NCBI GenBank assembly: GCA_031472005.1
Contig: PZJY01000012.1
Location: forward strand, 1-64,000
Length of the DNA stretch: 64,000 bases
Origin: Tetracladium setigerum
Taxonomy: Eukaryota; Ascomycota; Leotiomycetes; Helotiales
Direction of reading: 5' to 3'
The position numbers and the translations under genes are program-made. This document shows positions 10,758-21,061 of this stretch, one piece after another (position 1 is the stretch's first letter; each line of letters begins with the position of its first letter). The notes beneath the pieces were generated by a model that saw only the letters and a program-made list of their open reading frames with translations, was not told the origin of the DNA and did not search any database.

Positions 10758-12161
10758 TTATGTCCATTGAAGGATGTCATGGTATAGCGAGAGGCCAAGC
10801 CAGTGGAGGGAATGCAGAGTGTCTGTATGCCCTTTCCCAAGCGTTTTCTCTCGACCTTCCGCTGCTTGTCGAAGCATTGGCTCTGCTGCCTCATACTTGT
10901 TCTGACTGTATAGCGAGAGGCCAAGCCAGTGGAGGGAATATAGAGTGTCTGTATGCTCTTTCCCAAGAACTTTCGCGGTACTTGATACGGAAGTCCTAAA
11001 GATACTAGTATCTACTTCTGCCATAATATTAGCCCGGTCTCTAACCTACTGAATGCAACCCAGAGTGAGGTCACATTTAATTGATATGCTACTCTTAGAG
11101 AGCGTTGGAATGTCTAAAACTACGGCTCATCGCTTACTATTCGCTTCCGGGATTTCTTCCATATTCTTGACAATGCCTGGATCAATCGTGCAGAGGAATT
11201 CTCGGGCGAAAGCCGCTGCCTTTCCAGCCGCATAATATCTCCACAGACCGTTCTTGTGGGAATCGGCATAGTCGGCAATACCACGGATAACAAGACAGCG
11301 CCTGTTAATGTTAACGCCAGCTGCTTCCATCTCAATACAAATTGCTTCCTCGCACCTCTTACTTACCCTATCTCTTAACTGTCCATCTTGAACGACCGAA
11401 TTCCCTGTAGCAATTCTGCCTTGATGGAATATAAATTTGTCTTGGTCTTTATCTGTTCGCGGAATTCGTTGGACAAGCTGAGTTGTCTCGCAAGAGGTGC
11501 ACAGGGATGAGTAGTCTCCAGTATGATGGTAGTCGGCTTTAAAGAGTCTGTTATATTTGATTTCGGGCCGTGCAAACTGGGGATTACTGCTTAATTTTGC
11601 AAGATGATCCAAGAACTTAGTCTCTCCTAATGTGTGACGTAATGTAACTACGGCGAGGGCTTGCCTAAGTCTCCATTCCGGCTGATCTATCGTTCCAACT
11701 ATCTTGAACTCGCCCACCATTGACCTGCCGAAGTCCCAGGAGATGACTGCAGGGCCTCCATCCCCAGGGCACCCAATAACCACATCCCCGAGGTGGACAT
11801 TTTCGAGGGGATCTTGGGGCTTGGTTCGAGGGACACCACCGCCAATGCCGACAAGTAGTGCGATCTTGATGTTAGGGAAGGTTTTAAAAATTGGTCCAGT
11901 CAGCCGCGCCGCATTAATATTGCCTGCATCTCCTTTTGGTACGCTGGCTAGGACAATTCTGTGCTTCCAAATTCTGCGCTCATCAAGCATCAAGGTAGCG
12001 GCTAAAAGCTCGATGTCAGGCAATACGCAAATCCATGCCACATTGTAATCGGCACATTTTGGTTGTGGAGGAGTCTTAAGAAGAGGCTCGTTCATTGTGG
12101 GTAGTACGCCTAGACGGCCTGAATTGTACGAGAACAGTTCGAAATCGATGTGAAATGTCAC
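10758..12161 (-). pseudogene. NLR remnant: PNP_UDP sensor domain fused to TPRs, no NB-ARC
   Basis: The minus-strand frame from 12161 to 11127 is a PNP_UDP (purine/uridine phosphorylase-like) domain of the type found at the N-terminus of fungal NLR (STAND) proteins: YNVAWICVLPDIELLAA, LLVGIGGGVP, VHLGDVVIG, CIEMEAAGVN and VIRGIADYADSHKN are its signature blocks. The frame hits TGA at 11129-11127, then after 27 codons TAG near 11048, and continues in the same frame into kinesin-light-chain-type TPRs (LGKEHTDTLYSLHWLGLSLY, then YEAAEPMLRQA). Both stops fit C-to-T transitions (CGA to TGA, CAG to TAG). Only about 50 residues lie between the two domains, so the central NB-ARC or NACHT ATPase is missing. 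Only about two TPR units remain. It looks like an internally deleted, inactivated immune-type receptor gene. Confidence 0.75.
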
Positions 12162-12248
12162 TAGGATACCGAAATAACTAGTTCTTCTTGCGATATCAGG
12201 GTATGACTGAAATGGCCAGCTTTAGCGCCGCGCTAAAAGCCTACAGTA

Positions 12249-12296
12249 AGTCCCCACCCCCCCTTTCTGGCCACCCCCCTTTCTGGCCACCCCACT
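12249..12296 (+). repeat. Left terminal inverted repeat of the pogo element
   Basis: Starts AGTCCCCACC after the TA duplication and includes the doubled TTCTGGCCACCCC motif. It is the reverse complement of 14025-14072 with only two or three mismatches, all beyond the first 30 bases. Confidence 0.9.
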
Positions 12297-12331
12297 AAAA
12301 TCCACCACTTTACATTCAACACTTAATATCT

Positions 12332-13927
12332 CTACAACGCATCGACTTCTATAAAATCCCCGACAGATTCAGATTCAGTAGATGACTCCGAATCGATTAA
12401 TACTACTCCGAGCTCTCCAGCTTCAATCTGGGCCGATCTAATAGCCCTGGCGTCTACGAACCTCGAATTCGGAGATGTCTGGACCTTTCGGCGCTTCCTT
12501 GGTTTATATAGATCCAATTGAGCTTCTAGCTCTTTTATTCGATTCTCGGCTTGTGTTAAAGCAAAGTCCTTTTCATCTAATCCTTTTACAACCTTCCGAA
12601 AGAGTAATCGACGTGTCGGAAGATCATCATGGCCAAGCCGAGCCAGAGTGTCGAACTGTAAACGTAATTCTCTCCCGACTTTTGGTGTATGCCACTCAAT
12701 CGATGATATACTTGTATTCCACTTAGTACTAGAGCTCTCTAGAGGGGCCGATTCCGAGGCTTTATTGCTATTCTCTAATAGTAATCGGCTCATTAGAGGT
12801 TTACTCATATTCACTGGCCATAACCCCGTAGCATGCCATCCGGCCAAGATATTATTAAGTGTGATTGCAGCTTCCCGGGCCTTATAGTAACATATTAAGA
12901 AGTTACGCTTGCCAATTGGTGCCGAATCGGTCAAAAGACTTAAAAGATTGAGCTCTTTCCGATAAGCAGCCTTAAGAGGAGAGAAAATCGATAAATCCAA
13001 TGGTTGAAGGACATGAGAGCTATGAGGAGGTAAAAATAAGAGATATATATTCGATTCGAGGCATTTGAACATGAATTCGGTGGTTTCATGGCTTCCATGG
13101 CCGTCCAAGATAAGTAGTCGTGCCGAACCATCGGCCGGTGCTGTCTTTGGAATAAACACCTTTTCAAGCCATTCCAAAGCCGTACGGTCAGTTGTCCATC
13201 CATTATCTGTTGCAGTGAATTGCCATGATGTAAATATATCGATATCGGCCGGGAACCATTGTTGTTGCACCGACTTTCCTTTATATATAACAAGTGGAGT
13301 AGTTCTGACCCCGGTGGCAGAGATAACCTCAATAAATGATGTCCAACTCCTAGTACCGGCTTGTTTCTTTTGAACAAAACGTCGTTCCGAGCTACCAAGG
13401 ACTAATCCATTAAGTCCATAACCTTCCATAATACCGGCCTCGTCCATATTCCATCGATTCTCTGGCTTAATGGCTTGGATAGCTGGAATTTGAAAATTTT
13501 GGAACCAAGCCTTAATTATATCGGACCTAGCGCCATTCACTCGTACAGAATCGACCGTAAGTTGCCTTTTAGTCTTAAGTATTGGATTTCGTAATAGGAA
13601 CCTCCGGACCCATCGCTTTCCGAGTGGTGTATAATCGTTTTGGAGCTTGCAAAGACGTTCACCAAAGACCTTTAGTTGCGAGTGAGTGATGCTATGGCCG
13701 AGAGCTTCCTGGGTCAATATCCAATTCGTAAGTCGATCCTCTACTACTCGGGGAAGCCTTTGCAAGTGTTCGGCACCATCACGATGAGTAGAGTTTTGTT
13801 GCAATCGTAGTTGTAAGGTAGCCCTTGGAATACCCCACTCAAGAGCAGCTTTGCGAATAGACTTCCCATTTCCGATCTCCGCAAGTGCTTGCCCCATATC
13901 AAATTCAGTATATTGAGACTTTCGCAT
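12332..13927 (-). CDS. Fot1/pogo transposase (DDE superfamily)
   Basis: 531 residues from ATG at 13927 (an upstream GTG is in frame but less likely). Domains in order: an N-terminal psq-type helix-turn-helix (about 15-45, GKSIRKAALEWGIPRATL), a CENP-B/Tc5-type DNA-binding domain (about 55-120), and the DDE_1 catalytic domain. The catalytic triad is visible as NMDEAG (D162), LILDGHGSH (D275) and LQPLDLS (D311), with 35 residues between the last two, giving DD35D. A Lys/Arg-rich stretch near 455 (KPRKRRK) could be a nuclear signal. Length and intronless structure fit active Fot1-like transposases. The enzyme cuts at the terminal repeats and inserts at TA. It is possibly still active. Confidence 0.92.
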   Translation of the reverse strand: MRKSQYTEFDMGQALAEIGNGKSIRKAALEWGIPRATLQLRLQQNSTHRDGAEHLQRLPRVVEDRLTNWILTQEALGHSITHSQLKVFGERLCKLQNDYTPLGKRWVRRFLLRNPILKTKRQLTVDSVRVNGARSDIIKAWFQNFQIPAIQAIKPENRWNMDEAGIMEGYGLNGLVLGSSERRFVQKKQAGTRSWTSFIEVISATGVRTTPLVIYKGKSVQQQWFPADIDIFTSWQFTATDNGWTTDRTALEWLEKVFIPKTAPADGSARLLILDGHGSHETTEFMFKCLESNIYLLFLPPHSSHVLQPLDLSIFSPLKAAYRKELNLLSLLTDSAPIGKRNFLICYYKAREAAITLNNILAGWHATGLWPVNMSKPLMSRLLLENSNKASESAPLESSSTKWNTSISSIEWHTPKVGRELRLQFDTLARLGHDDLPTRRLLFRKVVKGLDEKDFALTQAENRIKELEAQLDLYKPRKRRKVQTSPNSRFVDARAIRSAQIEAGELGVVLIDSESSTESESVGDFIEVDAL

Positions 13928-14024
13928 GATCACAATTCGAAGTATAAATTTGGTGGTAATTGATGGAAGAATGAAAAAGATATTAATTTTTTAAGTGGTG
14001 ATGTGCAGCTACGGATGAGGTTTG

Positions 14025-14072
14025 GTGGGGTGGCCAGAAGGTGGGGGTGGCCAGAAAGGGGGGGTGGGGACT
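14025..14072 (-). repeat. Right terminal inverted repeat of the pogo element
   Basis: Ends GGGGACT before the TA at 14073-14074. It mirrors the left repeat and carries the same doubled GGCCA-containing motif. Confidence 0.9.
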
Positions 14073-14196
14073 TAGCGTCAATCTAATCTACAAATTAAGC
14101 CAACCAGAACAGGATCACCTGATCTTCCTCTAATAATCCAATCAATCAACAACTAATAAAAGCGCTAGAACAAATTAACGTGATTCCTCTTGATTC

Positions 14197-14775
14197 GTGG
14201 ATACACTTCTTAAGTTCCAGTCGGCCTTGTTGGCGTTGGGTCGCGCTGACAATTGTTATTCAATTCCGGGCAGCCTCGCTTGCGATTTTTGTTGGAAATC
14301 GCGAGTACCGTTCAGTAGAGAGATAAGCCAGACCATAGCGGAAACCCCACCAAAGAAAGCCCCTGGGCCGGACGGAATTATTAACAAGATTCTCCATATC
14401 CTATCACCCCAAATTGCCCCACACATGACTAGGATCTTTAATCAGTGCCTCCGGCTAGGCTACTGCCCCTCTCACTTCCGCGAGTCCTTGACAGTTGTTC
14501 TACGGAAACCAGGAAAAGATGATTACACAGTACCGAAGGCATACCACCCCATAGCCCTCCTGAACACGATAGGCAAGATCATGGACGCAATTATCGCGAA
14601 GCGACTCAGCTATATGGTGGAAACTCACCAAATACTTCCCCGGACACATATAGGAGGGCGCAGGGCAAGATCTACGGAGGATGCGATTCACGCCATCACC
14701 GAAAGAATATACAGAGCATGGAACAATTCGAGTGGACAGGTCGCGAGCCTGTTGCTCCTAGATGTGTAAAAGGCA
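14197..14775 (+). mobile_element. LINE (non-LTR) reverse transcriptase fragment
   Basis: About 190 codons of the N-terminal fingers of a non-LTR reverse transcriptase: KAPGPDGIINKIL, FRESLTVVLRKPGK, the block ALLNTIGKIMDAIIAKRL and IGGRRARSTEDAIH are signature stretches of Tad/I-type LINEs. The frame stops immediately after LLLLDV, just before the first catalytic Asp block would continue, and the rest of the enzyme is absent. There is no endonuclease or gag upstream. It is a dead fragment adjoining the right end of the pogo element. One conserved Arg (AYRPIAL) reads His here. Confidence 0.85.
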
Positions 14776-15153
14776 ACGGGAATATCAAGGGTGTTGTCAT
14801 AGCTATATGGTCCTTATTCTTTATTCTTGGAGCACGTCTGGTTCTATAAGGCTGGATCTGAGGAAGCGAATCCATCTCAAGATTGTCGTTGTAGATATTA
14901 CTGGTATGTACAGGTCAACCAATCCTCATTGAATTGCATAGCTAACAGTATCTACATGGGCTAACCCTTACTTTTTTATGTTAAATCCAACGCCAAGTGC
15001 TAGATGAGTAGAGCTTTATACTAATCTATTCAAGTAGTCTATACCAGGCGAAACTCCAAACATCCAATATCGTGTCATAGTTGTTGGATTCCAGCGTAAC
15101 TACACTACTGATAACAGACTGTTGTCAACCAGATCAAACTTTCATGTTTTAAA
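14776..15153. other. Intergenic, nothing recognised
   Basis: AT-moderate sequence between the LINE fragment and the 3' end of the SDR gene. No coding or repeat signal seen. Confidence 0.5.
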
Positions 15154-16199
15154 TTATGCTCCTTCTATCATCTCTAATTTTAGAAGCTTGATCGTAGTCT
15201 TCCATAGCAGTTCTTCCTGCGCCTCGTCGTAGGCGTACGCGGCGACACCGTGCTCGCCCGGTAGTATATTATCCGATTGAGCCACATCACAATTCTCTAG
15301 ATATTGACCTCCACGGCCCTCCCATTCTCTACTGATAGTAGCCACCAGAGTTGTCGCCGCGCCTTGTTCAGCACTCTTAAGTCGTGGGTAGGCAGCGTAC
15401 TGCTGCTTCACCTCCGCTGACAACCACTTATCTAAACCCGTTAAGATACCACCAGGGTGTACACTTAGGGCATGTATTCCCCCTTTTCCAAAGCGACGGT
15501 CCACGTAGTTAGCATGCCAAATTTGAGCGAGTTTGCTTGTGGAATATGCTTTGCCGGGATCGTAGGCACCCTCTTTGAAGAGGTTGAAATCATTAGAGTC
15601 AACTTCAGCCGTGTTATGTGCCGAGCTTGAAACATTCACTAAGCGAGACTGGAATTCGGGAGTCGATGCCTTTAACAAAGCATCCCGAAGAAGCCAGAAG
15701 AGGAGGAAATGGCCAAGATAATTGGTAGCCATCTGGAGCTCAAACCCATCCTTTGATTCTTCTCGGACTGGTACCGCCATAATACCTGCATTACAAACAA
15801 GCCCGTTGACTATCTGAGACTTTGAGAGAATGGTAGCTGCGGCTGCGCGAACGGAAGCGAGCGAACTAGTGTCGCACTGTAGAAGCTCCACACGTCCAGG
15901 CTCGATAAACGACGAACATGCCAGCCGACCTTTCTCTATGGATCGTACAGCTAGGAAGACACGAGCACCTGTGGAAGCAATAGCTCGGCCAGTTTCAATC
16001 CCAATACCGGAGGAGCAACCCGTGACAACAAATACCTGTATAAAGATATAAGTATTAAGTAGATTTAAGATAGGTCAGCAACACGCACTTTGTCCGCCAT
16101 CTTCCCTAAAAGTCCTTCATCCTCGATAATCTGCAGTGCTGTAGGTCTAGCATCACCAGGTCCTGTAGGGTTCTTGTGGGCTTCAGTATAACGAGACAT
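15154..16199 (-). CDS. Short-chain dehydrogenase/reductase (classical SDR)
   Basis: Two exons, 16089-16199 and 15154-16035, separated by a 53 bp intron (GTGCGT to ATACAG); 330 residues. The Rossmann motif TGCSSGIG follows the splice junction, then CNAGIM, the catalytic Ser in VNVSSSAH, and the YxxxK pair in AYSTSKLAQ, followed by SVHPGGI. The layout matches the retinol-dehydrogenase/WW-domain-oxidoreductase branch used by fungi for NAD(P)H-dependent ketone or alcohol chemistry. Substrate cannot be told from sequence. All catalytic residues are present and the frame is clean, unlike the broken genes next to it. Two TGACTCA sites lie 110-131 bases upstream of the ATG. Confidence 0.9.
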
Positions 16200-16308
16200 A
16201 TTAACACAATCAAAGTTGACACAACTCATCTAGTCTTTGAAAGAAACTAAGAGAGTAGATAGTGATATAAGAATAAAGTACAGCTAGACAGTTACTACAT
16301 AATTTCTA

Positions 16309-16330
16309 TGACTCACCTTTCTATGACTCA
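16309..16330. promoter_or_regulatory. Tandem TGACTCA sites upstream of the SDR gene
   Basis: TGACTCA occurs at 16309-16315 and 16324-16330 inside a duplicated CTATGACTCAC unit. This is the consensus for bZIP regulators of the Gcn4/CpcA/AP-1 class, and lies in the promoter position for the minus-strand SDR starting at 16199. Confidence 0.45.
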
Positions 16331-16924
16331 CTTTTCTAGCGCCGGCGTCTAACGTAAGACTGGTAGAGACCCTAACTTTATGGTTAAGAAAATTATTCTT
16401 TATTTAGATTTTAACACTCCCTAGGTAACTCTTATTACTATGTAGATTAGTTTAACTTATGGAGAGGTAAATAATATACGTTTGTCTGCTTTAAGTTTTA
16501 AAAGACTTGTAGCTCATGACGGATATAACTTTTTAATTGCGTTAACTCCGGCTTGGTGTATGCTTAATTAAGACCACCCGTGCCGAGAAATTTTATGAGT
16601 ACTTCGCCTTCGAACTTCAAAAAAATTGATATAATACTATATAATACAAACCAGCTAAAACTTCCCAAACTTGATCACCTGTGCATAGGAAACTCACATC
16701 TAAAAAATTAGAGATTTATATTAATTTTGGTGGAATTTATTAGGGTCAAAAATTGCTGTTTTTGGTGTAAATGGGTGGACGGAAAGTGGGGGTGTTGACT
16801 TAAGTATGAAGATTTTTGGGGCAGAGTTAACATTAAAACATCAACAGAAGCCGAGACTGTTAACTTCTACAAAAGTACCTTTGTTAGCAAGCCGTATTTC
16901 ACTCTCAACACAAGCTCCGATTCC
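16331..16924. other. AT-rich intergenic with a transposon-end-like motif
   Basis: Mostly AT-rich, no coding signal. Near 16772-16802 the sequence GGGTGGACGGAAAGTGGGGG then GTTGACT TA resembles a degenerate right end of the pogo element at 12249-14072. No matching left end was found. Confidence 0.4.
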
Positions 16925-18524
16925 ATGAGTCAAGGCCTGCCAAATGGCCTACTGCAAAATCAGCCAAAATTTGGTTCGTACTCCAGGTTTTCGTAGACTT
17001 ACAGGTCTAATATGTACAGAATCCGCCCTGAGACGCCAGATTAACAGTTCGAAATGGTGCACCTTACGTACAGGATGCGAGGTCGTTAGTCAGCTAGATG
17101 ACGAACCTCCTACAATCGAGTACATTGACGAAACAAGTAGTGTATATCGGATCAGTGGTCAATGGCTTATCGGGGCAGATGGGGAAAAAGGGATTATACG
17201 GAAGCACTTTCTCGAGCCGGTCGCAGGTATTAGGCAAGAATACGGGGTTCATAGATACTCCGGGACCTGGGTTGCCGCAAATCTGAAGATCACACTACCA
17301 ACACGAGAAACACACCCTCAGTTCCCACTTTAGGAGGCCGGTTTTACGCCAGAAGAAGTGTACGACCTCTTCTAGCCAAATGGATGGCACTTTTGCAGTC
17401 CTCCTGGCAAGCCCACTGCGACCGGGCGCTTCGGACCGCACAGCGACAGGCTATAGCGACACGAATTCCGTTAAGAGGACTGGAATAATTCCATAGATCC
17501 AGTTAAATTGCTCTGGGAACATATCACACCCATGATCACGCGGGAGAGGGGCAATCATATGTACACGTTCTATCAATGTGTACAGTTTCCGCTTAATTGC
17601 ATTGAAATCCTACGCTGTCGACCTTTCAACTTTGTCTATCGAGTCGTTAATAAATAGTTTCACAAACGGACAATTCTGATTGGGGATGCAGCACATGTTT
17701 TCCCTCCCTTTGCCGGACAGGGGATTGGTAGCGGAGTGCGCGATGCAAACCAGCTGGCATGGCGACTCGCTCTCTTGTTGAAACATCCACATGCCTCACA
17801 GAAAGCATTGAACAGAATCCTTACAGAGTGGTCACTTGAACGGCAAAAGAGTGTGAATGATGCGGCATTGTTCTCAATGTTAAATAGGCGTTTGTGTAAC
17901 AATGAGCTACTGTTGTGGACCTTTGTTGTCCTGTGGCTACTTACACGTATGAATTCTATTCCCTTCTGGCGCATTCTCACGGATCCCCTTGAGGTAAAAG
18001 AGCGGGAAGGCTTCACTATGGTTGAGAGAGGGTTCTCTCTTAGACAATACAACGGGGGAGCTCGACTAGCTCAAATTTACACTCAGTCGTCAAAACATAC
18101 TTCGATTCTTACAGATTTTCTGCTTCGGCCAAAGCATAGTATCTTGACTCTTCTTGTCATTAGTGCCAGTGACTATACTAGACTTCTTGAAGAAGCACAG
18201 ACGGCGATAGACGCAGCTAATATAAGCAAAATTGTTTTATCCGGGAATTCAATCGTTATTTTCAGTCCCTATCCCGTCGAACAGTTGAGCGTAGGTTTAA
18301 CTTATAACTCGGAGGATGAAATGGAGGTCTTCTGGCCGGCTCCGCATCCTCAAGCGGAGGGAAATCTACAGCCAGGCTACGCACCACACGCATTCATTGA
18401 TCGACTTGGGCGTTCAACAAAATTTGCTATTATACGCCCAGATTTCTATGCATATGCTTGCACTAGAGATTCAAGTGAGCTGGTGAAAGCTTTAGCTTTT
18501 CTGAAGGCCAGCTTGGAAGATTGA
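16925..18524 (+). pseudogene. FAD-dependent aromatic monooxygenase pseudogene
   Basis: One frame from about 17000 to 18524 encodes a PF01494-type flavin monooxygenase: the DG motif (WLIGADGEKG, about 17167), then GDAAHVFPPFAGQG followed by GVRDANQLAWRL (about 17680-17760), and a thioredoxin-like C-terminal domain. Five in-frame stops interrupt it at 17331, 17373, 17454, 17472 and 17655. A frameshift near 17000 separates it from the start-side match (LPNGLLQNQPKF from ATG 16925), and the N-terminal GxGxxG nucleotide-binding segment is absent. The stops fit TGG-to-TAG or CAG/CAA-to-TAG/TAA transitions, as RIP produces. The last 262 codons (17736-18524) are open. The family hydroxylates phenolic rings in degradation or secondary metabolism. 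Confidence 0.85.
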
Positions 18525-18659
18525 AATGGGAATACCTGGAATTGCGTTGTCTAAACCAGGAACTGGTCTACTTCTTAGACATAATCATGATCTGCATCGA
18601 TGAACTTGTATCACAAATACTACTCTAGCCCTCTGCCCGTTTCAAAGCAAAATTTGGGA

Positions 18660-19673
18660 ATCGTAGGTCTATCTAGCAATTGGAAGTCTCGTCAACAGTT
18701 ATTGGAAGAACGAGCTTGCAATTCTCCGTCTTTATTCATGGTAATTCCAGCAGAGAACCTTTCACTGTCGGACATTCCGTGATCCTATCCCTTGCTGCAG
18801 CAGTTCTCGCCTATGCTAACGAATTCCAAGATTCGCACAAAGGCAAATTTCCATCGTATTGAACGTTAAATACTATGAGGCATTCAATTCCGCCAGCGTT
18901 GCGGACTGTGCTGCCGCCCAGAAAAGAATAGAGTTTTAAATATCTTGGTTCGCTGATCCAATTTGCCTGGTATCTGATTATTCACCCAGCATGCGAGCCC
19001 AACTTAGATCCCGGCTTTCCAACTTTTCTCGTGCTGAACGTCAACTGCTAGCCGAGACGTCAGCATCGAATTCATTTTATGGTATGAACCACTACAACTC
19101 GCAGTATACACGGGCAAGGGATACACCACCAACCAAAGAAGACCATGCAGGCAACGTAGAAGAGCTCCCACACAATAGCACCGGCAAGGAAATTGGATGC
19201 CTCTCTGGAGTTTCATGGCGCCGCTTCAGTTCAGAAAGTTGATGAGCTGGATCTGGGCTCCCTATAGCCGGCCTGTCTATATCACGGAGAACGGATGTCC
19301 CTGTCCTGGCGAGGATAGCATGATAGTAAAGAACGCCATCCAGGATAGTTTCCGGACCGACCATTTTGCATTGTACTTGAATGCCATTTCTCAGGCTATC
19401 TTTGAAGATGGCGTTCCTGTCAAGGGATACTTAGCATGGAGCTTGATAGACAACTACGGTATGTAAAGTGACCTCACGAAATCAAGAATCTCCCTACTTC
19501 TGTTTCAATCCCACGGTGAAAGGGAATCTAACGTAGCTATTTTTTTTAAAGAATGGTCTGCTGGTTACAGCATTCGCTTCGGCATCACGCATGTTAATTT
19601 AAATACCTTGGAACGCACTCCAAAAGCTTCTGTGAGATACCTGAGGAAACTTTTAGCAGACGACGAGCTGTGA
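18660..19673 (+). pseudogene. GH1 beta-glucosidase pseudogene, N-terminally truncated
   Basis: Pieces of a glycoside hydrolase family 1 enzyme appear in order but in shifting frames: SREPFTVGHSVI (about 18750), FYGMNHYNSQYTRA (about 19075), the nucleophile motif YITENGCPCPGED (about 19277), VPVKGYLAWSLIDN (about 19415), and after an intron (19460 to about 19552) EW then RFGITHV and a C-terminal tail to the stop at 19673. The N-terminal third, with the acid/base NEP motif, is missing, and at least one TGG-to-TGA stop follows GKFPSY. Intact family members are about 480 residues and hydrolyse cellobiose or aryl-beta-glucosides. It follows the monooxygenase pseudogene in the same direction. Confidence 0.8.
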
Positions 19674-19899
19674 AGCCAAAAGTTTAGGGCTTGAAGTTGA
19701 GAGACCTGGCCTTAATGGGAAGCTCTCCGAGTATGCACCTCTGTTGCGATTAAAAGGTGAAGGGCATGTAAATAACTTCGACTTGGGAGCAGTTCTATGG
19801 AAGCTGGTACTAATTTGAACCTAAGATGACTATGCGCGACGCTTTTGGATACATAAGAGATGGTGGAGGAAGGCGGCAAACCTTAGTGCTTGGACAAAA

Positions 19900-20505
19900 A
19901 TGCAAATGTTCGCACGGGAGGCTTCCAGAATTGACCATCGGGATCCGCGAGCAGTCTCTACTTTCAATGGCAATTTACAAACGCCTCGCATCTACAATCA
20001 TGAGTCTATTCGGGGGATTGGAGGAGTCAGGCGCGACGCTGACAGCAACACAATACTGAAATGGAGAGATGAGTGGCGCCGCACCTGCAACAACCAAGGC
20101 CAACAGAACCACATCTCGATCACCGGCACTCACAAGAACCAAGACCAACAGAATCAGGTCTCGATCCAAATAACCGAGTCGCGTCAAAATGCGCATAGAA
20201 ACTGTTCAAATACATATTTCTCGTCCGGCGGTGGCAAGTTCCTCTTCACAAGCTCCCTCTATGGCACCGTTAACATAATAGCAGTGTTTTCCGATGATGG
20301 CGAAGTCGTATGTGATAATGAATTTGCGCTGAAGAAGTACTTACTAACAAAGGGAAAACTCCAATATGCAGCCACACTTTTCGAAATGAGTTCAGTCGCG
20401 GTGGATACGTTGTGTTGGAAGCGAATTATTTTTGTCACTAGATCCAGGAATGGGAATGGCTGCAATGAAGAACACGGCGAGTCTCATCATTATCTAGAGA
20501 ATTAA
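19900..20505 (+). CDS. Hypothetical protein, doubtful
   Basis: An open frame of 201 codons from ATG 19900. It has no recognisable domain, no signal peptide and no membrane segment. The middle is rich in Asn and Gln and contains an imperfect repeat (THKNQDQQNQ after CNNQGQQNH). Its position beside two pseudogenes makes chance openness likely; I cannot assign a function. Confidence 0.25.
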   Translation: MQMFAREASRIDHRDPRAVSTFNGNLQTPRIYNHESIRGIGGVRRDADSNTILKWRDEWRRTCNNQGQQNHISITGTHKNQDQQNQVSIQITESRQNAHRNCSNTYFSSGGGKFLFTSSLYGTVNIIAVFSDDGEVVCDNEFALKKYLLTKGKLQYAATLFEMSSVAVDTLCWKRIIFVTRSRNGNGCNEEHGESHHYLEN

Positions 20506-21061
20506 CAACAAATTATTGCAATTTTGACATCTATCGTATTCAGTGAAGTGTTGAGGAATATGAGATGGAGGTTAAGAAAAACTTGCATTTGGTCAAATGC
20601 GGTCAAGATGTTGAAAATAGATCGAATGGTCTAACTGCCACCAAGTTGTTAGCACTGCAAAAGTTTTCCTTTTCGCCACAAATCCATGAGAACAGATCTT
20701 CGATATGATACAAAGGCTTTGGATTAAAGTGGCAAAATGTGATCGGCTTATTGCCATTTCGAGCTACATCATCTTGACTTAAAAAAATGCAACGGGGTAC
20801 AGGGCTTTGTGGGTGTCCATTTTTCTAGACAAAATTAATCTTCCATTTGGGTCTGAACAAAGTTGAGGCGAAGTTAACAGATTCTCGGTGGTGTGCTTTG
20901 TGTTTATATGGGTAGATAAACATCATCGATTCGTCCTATTCCAAGAATGTCTCGCTTTCTAAAACATCAAAATATACTTGTCCTGTGTGTGCTTGCATCC
21001 CACCAATGGCCTTTCGTCAAATTTCCCTAATCCCCAAGTAAGCCACCTCCACTCCATCGCC
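20506..21061. other. Intergenic, nothing recognised
   Basis: About 560 bases downstream of the doubtful frame and of the secreted-protein gene. No coding or repeat signal seen. Confidence 0.5.

Larger units (their letters stand above)
12249..14072 (-). mobile_element. Intact Fot1/pogo DNA transposon
   Basis: The 1824 bp element is bounded by TA target duplications at 12247-12248 and 14073-14074. Its ends are inverted repeats of about 48 bp starting AGTCCCCACCCCCCCTTTCT; the first 30 bases are identical at both ends. Each repeat holds two copies of TTCTGGCCACCCC. The element contains one intronless transposase gene on the minus strand with no stops or frameshifts and no RIP signature. A RIPped relative lies at 4075-5000. 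Confidence 0.93.

Noticed and set aside
18600..18782. Separate small gene at 18600-18782
   Set aside because: It overlaps the GH1 remnant in another frame and has no features of its own.
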